From NCBI GenBank assembly GCA_002372325.1, contig DFFT01000102.1, positions 1 through 6,464 of the forward strand: a stretch of DNA of 6,464 bases, read 5' to 3'. A program made the translations under genes and the position numbers. This DNA comes from Succinivibrionaceae bacterium UBA3769. Lineage in GTDB: Bacteria; Pseudomonadota; Gammaproteobacteria; Enterobacterales; Succinivibrionaceae. The notes beneath the pieces were generated by a model. It ran no database searches. It saw only the letters and a list, made by a program, of their open reading frames with translations, and was not told where the DNA came from. This document shows, one piece after another, positions 1-5,717 of the stretch (the first letter of the stretch is position 1; each line of letters opens with the position of its first letter).

Positions 1-1020
1 TATCAGGATCTCCTGAGACTTTCCGTAGCCACTGCCGGCAACGACCACAGACTGGGCGCCAACGAGGCTCCTCCGGCCATCATCTCCATCTTCCTGGGGG
101 ATGAACTTAACGCCATCCTGGAAGCCATTGAGTCTGATACCCCGTATCACGACAAGGAAAAAAAGCTGATTAAGCTGGGCGTTGACGTGCTGCCGAGATT
201 TGCCCGGGATACCACCGACAGAAACCGCACCTCTCCGTTCGCCTTTACCGGGAATAAGTTCGAGTTCCGCAGCCTGGGTTCCTCCAACAGCATCGCCTGC
301 GCCAACATGATGCTGAACAGCGCCGTGGCCGAATCTCTCAAGATCTATGCCGACAGACTGGATCAGGCCGAAGACTTCGAAAAGGCTCTTCATGACATGA
401 TTAAGAAGACCATTCATGATCATAAGAGAATCATCTTCAACGGCAACGGCTATGACGCTGCCTGGGTCAAGGAAGCCACCGAAGTAAGAAAGCTTCTGAA
501 CTACCCCACCACCCCGGACTGCATGCCGCACCTCCTGGATGAAAAGAACGTGAAGATGCTGATCTCTCATAAGGTGTTTAACGAAGCCGAGCTCCATTCC
601 AGATGCGAGATCATGCTGGAAAACTACTGCAAGCAGGTGTGGATCGAAGTAAACACCGAGCTGATGATGGCCCGCCGCATGATTCTCCCGGCAATTTCCG
701 GCTATGCGGACAAGCTTTCAGGCACCGCCGAGAAGAAGAAGGCTCTTAACGGCTCTCTGGAATGCAAGTACGAGAAGTCCGTTGTGGACACCCTTTCCAA
801 TCTGGCCGATCTCATCTTTATGAAGGCCGAGGAGCTGGAAAAGGCTGCCGAAAGCATTAACGGCACCGAGGATGTCATCAGGGAAAGTCAGCTTATCCGC
901 GATGAAATTCTTCCGAAGATGCAGGATCTCCGCAGTCTCGCTGACAAGGCCGAGCTCTATGTGGCAAGAGATTACTGGCCGCTCCCGTCCTATGGCGAAA
1001 TGCTGTTCTCGGTGAAGTAA
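1..1020 (+). CDS. glnN: Type III glutamine synthetase, C-terminal part (5' end outside window)
   Basis: This is an open frame from the first base to TAA at 1018-1020, giving 339 residues with no start inside the window. Type III glutamine synthetases are usually about 700 residues, so roughly the C-terminal half is present. They make glutamine from glutamate, ammonia and ATP in the cytoplasm, as large oligomers. Visible hallmarks are GNDHRLGANEAPPAI (fragment residues 13-27) and NRTSPFAFTGNKFEFRSLG (residues 75-93), which belong to the catalytic half of the type III family. The rest is a helical, charged C-terminal region typical of type III enzymes and absent from short type I enzymes. An internal ATG at 187 is not the start, because conserved sequence runs upstream of it. 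asnB, a glutamine consumer, follows 202 bases downstream. The family call is secure; the gene symbol follows common usage for type III enzymes. Confidence 0.95.
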   Translation, partial: YQDLLRLSVATAGNDHRLGANEAPPAIISIFLGDELNAILEAIESDTPYHDKEKKLIKLGVDVLPRFARDTTDRNRTSPFAFTGNKFEFRSLGSSNSIACANMMLNSAVAESLKIYADRLDQAEDFEKALHDMIKKTIHDHKRIIFNGNGYDAAWVKEATEVRKLLNYPTTPDCMPHLLDEKNVKMLISHKVFNEAELHSRCEIMLENYCKQVWIEVNTELMMARRMILPAISGYADKLSGTAEKKKALNGSLECKYEKSVVDTLSNLADLIFMKAEELEKAAESINGTEDVIRESQLIRDEILPKMQDLRSLADKAELYVARDYWPLPSYGEMLFSVK

Positions 1021-1072
1021 ACCGCTGCGGCAGGGAAACCGTCCGGCGAAGTAAACCGGCTCGGCAAGGAAA
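1011..1072 (+). repeat. Imperfect direct repeat spanning the glnN stop codon
   Basis: Two 28-base units, 1011-1038 and 1045-1072, are offset by 34 bases and match at 23 of 28 positions by hand alignment. Both contain GAAGTAAACCG and end in GGAAA. The first unit includes the last sense codons and the TAA of the glutamine synthetase gene; the second lies wholly in the spacer. This looks like a tandem duplication of the gene end followed by decay. It has no coding meaning. Confidence 0.7.
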
Positions 1073-1075
1073 AGT

Positions 1076-1117
1076 CTGTTTTCTTCCGATAAGCGGAATA
1101 AAAAGCGGAAGAAACAG
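1076..1117 (+). other. Hairpin with two competing pairings in the glnN-asnB spacer
   Basis: CTGTTTTCTTCCG (1076-1088) can pair with CGGAAGAAACAG (1106-1117), giving 12 base pairs with one bulged T. The same 5' arm can instead form a short hairpin, TTCCG (1084-1088) with CGGAA (1094-1098). The two pairings are mutually exclusive because CGGAA is present twice. There is no T run after the long stem on the + strand, so it is not a standard terminator in that direction. It may be an RNA-processing or protective 3' structure of glnN mRNA, or part of the asnB leader. Confidence 0.5.
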
Positions 1118-1129
1118 CAGAAAAAGCAT

Positions 1130-1210
1130 TGGGAATTTGAGGCGCGGGGAATCGCTGCCCGGGAAAGCAGACCCGGGGCGTCAGACGCTGAATCAAATTC
1201 CCATATTTTT
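1130..1210 (+). promoter_or_regulatory. Attenuator-like stem-loop in the asnB leader
   Basis: TGGGAATTTGA (1130-1140) and TCAAATTCCCA (1193-1203) form a perfect 11-base-pair stem. The enclosed 52 bases hold a GC-rich inner hairpin: CCCGGG (1158-1163) with CCCGGG (1172-1177), extended by CGC (1153-1155) with GCG (1178-1180) across a two-base bulge. They also hold a small GCGT/ACGC hairpin at 1178-1188. The outer stem is followed at once by TATTTTT (1204-1210), then by the ribosome binding site. This resembles an intrinsic terminator placed so that termination would remove asnB from the transcript. No ATG or GTG occurs in 1021-1222, so a leader-peptide mechanism is unlikely, and I saw no T-box core sequence. 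Function is inferred. Confidence 0.45.
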
Positions 1211-1215
1211 GAGGG
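1211..1215 (+). promoter_or_regulatory. Ribosome binding site of asnB
   Basis: GAGGG lies 7 bases before the ATG at 1223. It abuts the T run of the preceding stem-loop, so folding of the leader could affect ribosome access as well as transcription. It supports the start that exposes the catalytic cysteine at position 2. Confidence 0.75.
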
Positions 1216-1222
1216 ATTCTAT

Positions 1223-2812
1223 ATGTGTTGTATATTTTCAGTTTGCGGCCCTTCCCTGGATCTTGAAGAGCTGAAAAAAGCCATGCTGAAAAGCGTGTCC
1301 CGGGGCCCGGATGACGCCAGAGCCATCAAGGCCGGGGACGGCCTTATGGGCTTTCAGCGGCTTTCCATCATGGGACTCACTCCCGAAGGCATGCAGCCCT
1401 TTGAGCTTAAGGGAAGCTACTCTGTGTGCAACGGCGAGATCTACGGCTTTGCCAAAATCAAAAAGGAGCTCATAAAGCTGGGTTATCAGTTTGCGAGCGA
1501 CAGCGACTGCGAGGTGCTCCTCCCCATGTACCAGGAGTATGGCGTAAAAATGTTCGCCATGCTGGACGCCGAGTTTGCCTGCGTCATTTATGATGCAAAG
1601 AATAACAAGTGGATCGCCGCCCGGGATCCCATCGGGATTCGGCCTTTGTATTACGGCTATACCAAGGCTCATGACATCGTGTTTGCCAGCGAGCCCAAGT
1701 GCCTCACGGATCTTACCGAAGGGAAAATTTTCCCGTTCCCGCCGGGACACTATTATGAAGACGGCAAATTTGTGAGCTACTCAGATATCGCCAGGCCGGA
1801 TGAAAGCCTCCGGGATTCGGAGCTTGACACCGTATGCGCCAAAATCAGAGATCTCCTTATTGCCGGAGTGGAAAAGCGCCTCGTGGCCGATGCCAAGGTG
1901 GGCTTCCTCCTTTCCGGAGGGCTGGATTCCTCTCTCGTGTGCAGCATCGCCGCAAGAAAGAGCGAGCATCCCATTAAGACCTTTGCCATCGGCATGAGAG
2001 AGGACGCCATTGACCTCAAATACGCCAAGCAGACCGCCGAGTACCTGAAGGCCGATCATACCGAGGTCATTATTACCAGAGACGATGTGATAAACTCTCT
2101 GGAGCATGTCATCTGTCTTCTCGGCACCTATGATATCACCACCATCCGGGCCAGCATGGGCATGTACCTTCTTTGCAAGGCCATACATGAAAACACCGAC
2201 TTAAGAGTGATTCTCACCGGTGAGGTTTCGGATGAGCTTTTCGGGTACAAGTACACCGATTTTGCCCCCTCGGCCGCTGCGTTCCAGAAGGAAGCGGAAA
2301 AGCGGGTCAGAGAGCTTCACATGTACGATGTGCTCCGGGCAGACAGATGCATTTCGGCAAACTCCTTAGAAGCAAGGGTTCCCTTCGGAGATCTGGATTT
2401 CGTGCATTACGTGATGTCCATTGATCCCGAGATGAAGCTTAACCGCTATAACAAGGGCAAATACCTCCTCCGTCATGCCTTTGAAGGCCTTGACTATCTC
2501 CCCCCGGAAATTCTCTGGCGGGAAAAGGCGGCGTTTTCCGATGCGGTAGGCCACTCCATGGTGGATCACCTCAAGGCTTATGCGGAAGAGCAGTATGATG
2601 CGCAGGAGTTTGAGGAAAAACGCCGGAAATATAAGCACGCCATGCCTTTTACCAAAGAATCGTTGCTGTATCGGGAAATTTTTGAAAAATATTACCCGGG
2701 GCAGTCTCACATGATCGCGGACTTCTGGATGCCCAACAAGGAATGGGAAGGCTGCAATGTGAACGATCCCTCGGCCCGGGTGTTATCTAACTACGGAAAC
2801 AGCGGGAAGTAA
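1223..2812 (+). CDS. asnB: Asparagine synthetase B, glutamine-hydrolysing
   Basis: The 529-residue cytoplasmic enzyme converts aspartate, glutamine and ATP to asparagine, glutamate, AMP and pyrophosphate. The N-terminal glutaminase domain (about 1-200) starts Met-Cys-Cys: removal of Met exposes Cys2, the class II amidotransferase nucleophile, which fixes this start. It keeps RGPDD (27-31), the Arg46 motif GFQRLS, NGEIY (70-74), SDCE (94-97) and ARDPIGIRPLYY (133-144). The C-terminal synthetase domain has the pyrophosphate loop SGGLDSS (231-237), GEVSDELFGY (333-342) and RCISANSLEARVPFGDLDF. E. coli AsnB has 554 residues and GEGSDE with a double Gly; this shorter form resembles the version common in Clostridia. 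It lies 202 bases after a glutamine synthetase gene, its likely source of glutamine. A leader stem with a T run suggests attenuation. Confidence 0.96.
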   Translation: MCCIFSVCGPSLDLEELKKAMLKSVSRGPDDARAIKAGDGLMGFQRLSIMGLTPEGMQPFELKGSYSVCNGEIYGFAKIKKELIKLGYQFASDSDCEVLLPMYQEYGVKMFAMLDAEFACVIYDAKNNKWIAARDPIGIRPLYYGYTKAHDIVFASEPKCLTDLTEGKIFPFPPGHYYEDGKFVSYSDIARPDESLRDSELDTVCAKIRDLLIAGVEKRLVADAKVGFLLSGGLDSSLVCSIAARKSEHPIKTFAIGMREDAIDLKYAKQTAEYLKADHTEVIITRDDVINSLEHVICLLGTYDITTIRASMGMYLLCKAIHENTDLRVILTGEVSDELFGYKYTDFAPSAAAFQKEAEKRVRELHMYDVLRADRCISANSLEARVPFGDLDFVHYVMSIDPEMKLNRYNKGKYLLRHAFEGLDYLPPEILWREKAAFSDAVGHSMVDHLKAYAEEQYDAQEFEEKRRKYKHAMPFTKESLLYREIFEKYYPGQSHMIADFWMPNKEWEGCNVNDPSARVLSNYGNSGK

Positions 2813-2901
2813 CAGTCAGGAAATAACTGAAACCGGGACTGGAAATCACAGCAGCAGGCAATAACAGAAGCGGGAAATATCAGAAAAAACGGCAAATGAT
2901 A
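2805..2901 (+). repeat. Degenerate 11-base repeats starting at the asnB stop codon
   Basis: An 11-base unit close to GGAAATAACAG recurs at 2805 (GGAAGTAACAG, which contains the asnB TAA), 2819 (GGAAATAACTG), 2841 (GGAAATCACAG), 2857 (GGCAATAACAG) and 2873 (GGAAATATCAG), with a weaker sixth copy at 2891. Steps are 14, 22, 16, 16 and 18 bases. The stretch is purine-rich and poor in T, and has no plausible gene. It looks like repeated copying of the gene end followed by drift. Confidence 0.6.
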
Positions 2902-2940
2902 ATCTCTGCCGCGGTAATCTGAGCCTTTCCTTCTTGCAGG

Positions 2941-2996
2941 ATCTGAGGCCGGCCCCCGGGATAACACGGGCTTCCGGGGCGCCCGGGCTTTCAGAT
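2941..2996 (+). other. GC-rich stem-loop downstream of asnB, possible weak terminator
   Basis: ATCTGA (2941-2946) pairs with TCAGAT (2991-2996), enclosing very GC-rich DNA in which CCCCGG (2954-2959) can pair with CCGGGG (2974-2979) and CGGGC (2967-2971) with GCCCG (2981-2985), as alternatives. No T run follows on the + strand, so it is not a textbook intrinsic terminator. It could stabilise the asnB mRNA end or help termination in another way. Confidence 0.4.
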
Positions 2997-3008
2997 ACGG
3001 GATAACTG

Positions 3009-3022
3009 ATTACAGCTGTAAT
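3009..3022 (+). promoter_or_regulatory. Perfect 14-base palindrome upstream of dapF
   Basis: ATTACAGCTGTAAT is a perfect 7+7 dyad with no spacer, in an AT-richer patch about 190 bases before dapF. This size and symmetry suit a dimeric helix-turn-helix operator, but no clear promoter is visible beside it, so the role is a guess. A small hairpin ACCGG-AAAC-CCGGT follows at 3040-3053. Confidence 0.3.
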
Positions 3023-3051
3023 TGCTTACTGCCCCCTGAACCGGAAACCCG

Positions 3052-3131
3052 GTGATACAGTGGTACAGTGGTACAGTGATACATTGCCACCGCGATACTG
3101 TGATGCTGTAACGCTGCGGCAACGCTGTGAA
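3052..3131 (+). repeat. 8-base-period tandem repeat array upstream of dapF
   Basis: Four clean units occur in register: GTGATACA (3052), GTGGTACA (3060), GTGGTACA (3068), GTGATACA (3076). The 8-base phase then continues in decayed form (TTGCCACC, GCGATACT, GTGATGCT, GTAACGCT, GCGGCAAC, GCTGTGAA) to about 3131. A period of 8 is not a multiple of 3, so it would shift any reading frame and is surely non-coding. Late units contain CTGTA, complementary to TACAG in early units, and TTGCC (3084-3088) pairs with GGCAA (3118-3122), so the array can fold. It is followed by three copies of GGACA(C/A)C at 3143, 3150 and 3162. Copy number may vary between strains. Confidence 0.7.
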
Positions 3132-3209
3132 TTGCGCTGCCCGGACACCGGACAACCCTGGGGACACCAAGGGAAAAGCCATTAAAAAGCTATACAAGAG
3201 ACGACAAGT

Positions 3210-4061
3210 ATGAAATTTACCAAGATGCAGGGCTGCGGAAACGACTATGTTTATGTCAACGGAGCCGAGGTAAACTTTTCTCCGGAAAAGAAATCCGAGA
3301 TTGCGAAAAAGCTCTCCGACCGGCATTTCGGAGTGGGCGGGGACGGGGTGATTTTTATAAATCCCTCCCAGGAAGCCGATTTTGAGATGGAAATGTACAA
3401 TGCCGACGGCAGCAGAGGCGAGATGTGCGGAAACGGCATGCGCTGTGTGGCTGTATACGTTTACTGCAAAGGATTAACTGACAAAAAGGAATTTAACGTT
3501 GTTTCCGCCGGCAAGCTCAAAAAAATCCGGCTGGATGTCGACGAATCAAGTCCGGAAAGAAAAGTTAACAGCGTTTCCGTTGACATGGGGCTCCCCATTC
3601 TGGAAGCTGCGGACGTCCCTGTAATAAGCGACAAAAAGACGGTGGTAAATGAACCTATTGAAGTCGCAGGCAAGGTTTATCATCATACCTGCGTCTCCAT
3701 GGGAAATCCTCATGCCGTCATCTATGTGGCTGATACGGATAACTTCCCTCTGGAAAGCTTAGGCCCCCTTTTTGAAAACCATCCCTCCTTCCCGAAGCGG
3801 GTGAACACGGAGTTCATTCAGATCATTGATCGTAAGAATGTCAAAATGCGCGTCTGGGAGCGGGGCACCGGGGAAACCCTGGCCTGCGGCACCGGAGCCT
3901 GCGCCACGGCAGCAGCCGGGGTTCTTAACGGCTGCACCGACAATGAAATCACGGTTCATTTGCTGGGCGGCAAGTTAAAAATCCGCTGGGACGGCCCGGG
4001 GCATCCCGTGTATATGACCGGCCCTGCCGAATTCGTCTTTGAAGGCGAAGTGGCAGTGTAA
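3210..4061 (+). CDS. dapF: Diaminopimelate epimerase
   Basis: The 283-residue cytoplasmic, cofactor-independent enzyme interconverts LL- and meso-diaminopimelate, the last step before lysine and the supply step for peptidoglycan. It begins MKFTKMQGCGNDYVYVN, the usual N-terminus of the family. The two catalytic cysteines are seen as Cys73 in MCGNGMRC (72-79) and Cys226 in ACGTGACATA (225-234). Other conserved parts are GVGGDGV (41-47), NADGSRGE (64-71), GNPHAV (165-170) and WERGTGET (216-223). E. coli DapF has 274 residues, so this is full length. The ribosome binding site is weak (AAGAG at 3196-3200, 9 bases before ATG), but the start matches the family. It sits upstream of dapL, which makes its substrate. 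The 397-base leader is repeat-rich; I found no clear promoter and no recognisable lysine riboswitch. Confidence 0.97.
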   Translation: MKFTKMQGCGNDYVYVNGAEVNFSPEKKSEIAKKLSDRHFGVGGDGVIFINPSQEADFEMEMYNADGSRGEMCGNGMRCVAVYVYCKGLTDKKEFNVVSAGKLKKIRLDVDESSPERKVNSVSVDMGLPILEAADVPVISDKKTVVNEPIEVAGKVYHHTCVSMGNPHAVIYVADTDNFPLESLGPLFENHPSFPKRVNTEFIQIIDRKNVKMRVWERGTGETLACGTGACATAAAGVLNGCTDNEITVHLLGGKLKIRWDGPGHPVYMTGPAEFVFEGEVAV

Positions 4062-4065
4062 AGCG

Positions 4066-4275
4066 CCGGGAGAAGTCCGGGGATTTACCGGAATGGCCGG
4101 GAAACCGCAGGGAAACGGCAGAAAACAGGACTAACCGGCTGGGAAACAGCCGGGAAATAGCAGGAACAGCCGGCCGGAAAACTCCGGTTAATGGCAGAAA
4201 CAGCCGATCCGGGACAGCAGGTCTGGAATGGCAGACCGGAAAAATCCGGCCGGGAACAGTTTAAGGAACAATTAA
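4066..4275 (+). repeat. Repeat-textured dapF-dapL spacer: GGGAAA units and CCGG mini-hairpins
   Basis: Two tandem pairs of 11-base units are seen: 4099-4109 with 4110-4120 (GGGAAACCGCA, GGGAAACGGCA) and 4141-4151 with 4152-4162 (GGGAAACAGCC, GGGAAATAGCA). Four short hairpins with CCGG-containing arms lie among them: TCCGG/CCGGA at 4076-4092, CCGGCTG/CAGCCGG at 4135-4153 with a GGAAA loop, CCGGA-AAAC-TCCGG at 4174-4187 and CCGGA-AAAA-TCCGG at 4236-4249. The last lies inside the apparent 5' extension of the dapL frame, which argues that this extension is not coding. No terminator T run is present, so dapF and dapL may be cotranscribed. Confidence 0.6.
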
Positions 4276-4278
4276 GGG

Positions 4279-4294
4279 ACTATTTAAGAATAGT
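4279..4294 (+). promoter_or_regulatory. AT-rich dyad just upstream of dapL
   Basis: ACTATT-TAAG-AATAGT is a perfect 6-base-pair inverted repeat with a 4-base loop, ending 25 bases before the dapL ATG. It lies in the only AT-rich patch of this spacer, with surrounding TTAAGG and GTTAAC. It could be an operator or lie in a promoter, but I see no convincing -35/-10 pair. Confidence 0.3.
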
Positions 4295-4304
4295 TAACAA
4301 GGAT

Positions 4305-4313
4305 AAGGGCGGA
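4305..4313 (+). promoter_or_regulatory. Ribosome binding site deciding the dapL start
   Basis: AAGGGCGGA lies 6 bases before the ATG at 4320. The alternative ATG at 4191 is preceded by CTCCGGTTA, which has no good Shine-Dalgarno match. This supports the internal start. Confidence 0.55.
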
Positions 4314-4319
4314 ATCAAC

Positions 4320-5534
4320 ATGGCAGCGATAAATGAAAATTACCTCAATTTGCAGGGATCCTATCTTTTTCAGACAGTGGCGCGGAAGGTGCGGGAATTT
4401 GAAGCCGCCAATCCGGAGTCTAAGCTTATCAAGCTCGGCATCGGCGACGTTACCCAGCCCATTGCTCCTGCGGTATTAAAGGCCATGCACAAGGCTGTCG
4501 ATGAAATGGGGGATGCCGGTACCTTCCGGGGCTACGCTCCGGATCTCGGCTATGACTTTCTGAGAACCGCCATTGTCGAAAACGAGTATAAGAAGAGAGG
4601 CATCGATATTGAGGCGGATGAAATCTTTGTCTCTGACGGCGCCAAGAGCGACTGCTCCAATATCCAGGAAATCTTCGCTCAAAATGACTTAGTGGCCGTC
4701 TGCGATCCTGTTTATCCGGTATATGTGGATTCCAATGTCATGGCCGGACGGTCAGGTGCCTTTGATCCCGAAAAGAAGCTCTACAGCAAGCTGATTTACA
4801 TGCCCTGCACCGAGGCAAACGGGTTTGTCCCGGATTTTCCGGAAAAGAAGCCGGATCTGATTTACCTGTGCTTTCCGAACAACCCCACCGGTGTTGCCAT
4901 TACCAGGGACAGGCTGCAGGCCTGGGTAGACTATGCCCTGAAGGTCGGCGCGGTCATTCTTTATGACGCCGCCTATGAAGCCTATATCAGCGATGACGCC
5001 CTGCCCCATAGCATCTATGAATGCAGCGGCGCGGAATACTGCGCCATTGAGTTCAGATCGTTTTCCAAAAAGGCCGGCTTTACCGGTTTAAGACTGGGCT
5101 TTACCGTGATCTCCAAGAAGCTTAAGCTGCACGATAAGTCTGTGCATGCTCTGTGGGCCAGAAGACACGGCACCAAATACAACGGCGCTCCGTACATTAT
5201 CCAGAGAGCGGGAGAAGCGGTTTATTCAGAGGAGGGAGCTCAGCAGATACAGGCCCAGATCGCCACCTATATGAATAATGCCCGGTATCTTAAGACATCT
5301 CTTCATGATGCCGGCTACACCGTTTACGGCGGAGAAAACGCGCCCTACATCTGGTTAAAGACTCCTGACGGATTGTCGAGCTGGGACTTCTTTGATCTTC
5401 TTCTTAACAAGGTCGGCATCGTGGGCACTCCGGGTTCGGGCTTCGGGCCTAACGGGGAGGGATTCTTCAGACTCACGGCCTTTGGGACTTATGAAAACAG
5501 CGTGGAAGCAATAAGGAGAATTAAGACTCTGTAG
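4320..5534 (+). CDS. dapL: LL-diaminopimelate aminotransferase
   Basis: This 404-residue, PLP-dependent class I/II aminotransferase converts tetrahydrodipicolinate plus glutamate directly to LL-diaminopimelate, bypassing the succinylase and acetylase routes. DapL hallmarks are INENYLNLQGSYLF (4-17), GIGDVTQPI (40-48), GTFRGYAPDLGYDFLR (67-82) and DGAKSDCSNIQ (106-116). PLP-site residues are visible as Asn188 in NNPTG, Asp216 and Tyr219 in YDAAYEAY, and Lys250 in SFSKKAGFTG as the Schiff-base lysine. Family members are about 400-410 residues and start near M-A-x-I/V-NENYL, so I start at 4320. The frame stays open upstream to 4191, adding 43 residues that look like spacer repeat. dapF, the next enzyme of the pathway, is 258 bases upstream. 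A terminator-like stem lies 95 bases after the stop. Confidence 0.96.
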   Translation: MAAINENYLNLQGSYLFQTVARKVREFEAANPESKLIKLGIGDVTQPIAPAVLKAMHKAVDEMGDAGTFRGYAPDLGYDFLRTAIVENEYKKRGIDIEADEIFVSDGAKSDCSNIQEIFAQNDLVAVCDPVYPVYVDSNVMAGRSGAFDPEKKLYSKLIYMPCTEANGFVPDFPEKKPDLIYLCFPNNPTGVAITRDRLQAWVDYALKVGAVILYDAAYEAYISDDALPHSIYECSGAEYCAIEFRSFSKKAGFTGLRLGFTVISKKLKLHDKSVHALWARRHGTKYNGAPYIIQRAGEAVYSEEGAQQIQAQIATYMNNARYLKTSLHDAGYTVYGGENAPYIWLKTPDGLSSWDFFDLLLNKVGIVGTPGSGFGPNGEGFFRLTAFGTYENSVEAIRRIKTL

Positions 5535-5629
5535 CTCTGCTGCTGCCAAAGGCGATCTGACAGCGTATGTATGCGCTGAATGCGCAGAAACGCAAAGGCG
5601 CGTTACAGGAACCGGATGCTCTGACAAGG

Positions 5630-5684
5630 AAATCTGCGCTGCCAGAAATGCTGGCTGACAGATAAAGCAGCGCTGATTTTTACT
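5630..5684 (+). terminator. Intrinsic terminator-like stem after dapL
   Basis: AAATC (5630-5634) pairs with GATTT (5675-5679), and GCGCTGC (5636-5642) with GCAGCGC (5667-5673). One T-T mismatch sits between them, so 12 base pairs form over 13 positions. The last arm runs into TTTTTACTT. The 24-base interior holds a smaller alternative hairpin, GCCAG-AAATG-CTGGC (5641-5655). This is the best terminator candidate in the window, probably ending the dapL transcript. Confidence 0.6.
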
Positions 5685-5690
5685 TAAATT

Positions 5691-5717
5691 CCCCGCCCGG
5701 AAATACCGGCTACGGGG
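5691..5717 (+). other. Strong GC hairpin between dapL and the LysR gene
   Basis: CCCCG (5691-5695) pairs with CGGGG (5713-5717), and inside it CCGG (5697-5700) with CCGG (5706-5709) around an AAATA loop. No T run follows on either strand. The CCGG-AAA core is the same form as the mini-hairpins in the dapF-dapL spacer. It is followed by the 8-base palindrome CCACGTGG at 5723-5730. Confidence 0.45.

Noticed and set aside
333..338. Frameshift or internal restart in the glutamine synthetase gene
   Set aside because: The reading frame is continuous from base 1 to the stop with conserved sequence on both sides of the internal ATG codons; the gene is only cut by the window edge.
893..1196. Minus-strand open frames (893-1129 and 990-1196) over the glnN end and spacer
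   Set aside because: They are antisense to the conserved glutamine synthetase C-terminus and to repeat DNA; no ribosome binding site or domain is evident.
1021..1222. T-box or glutamine-sensing riboswitch before asnB
   Set aside because: I could not find the conserved T-box core or a pattern I recognise as a known riboswitch; only generic stems are supported.
3052..3131. CRISPR array
   Set aside because: Units are only 8 bases and directly adjacent, with no unique spacers and no cas genes nearby.
3022..3209. Lysine riboswitch before dapF
   Set aside because: The stretch is mostly tandem repeats and lacks the multi-helix conserved core expected of that class; no terminator follows before dapF.
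2991..3326. Minus-strand open frame of 111 codons across the 8-base array
   Set aside because: It translates the tandem array into a repetitive run, overlaps the dapF start and matches no family I know.
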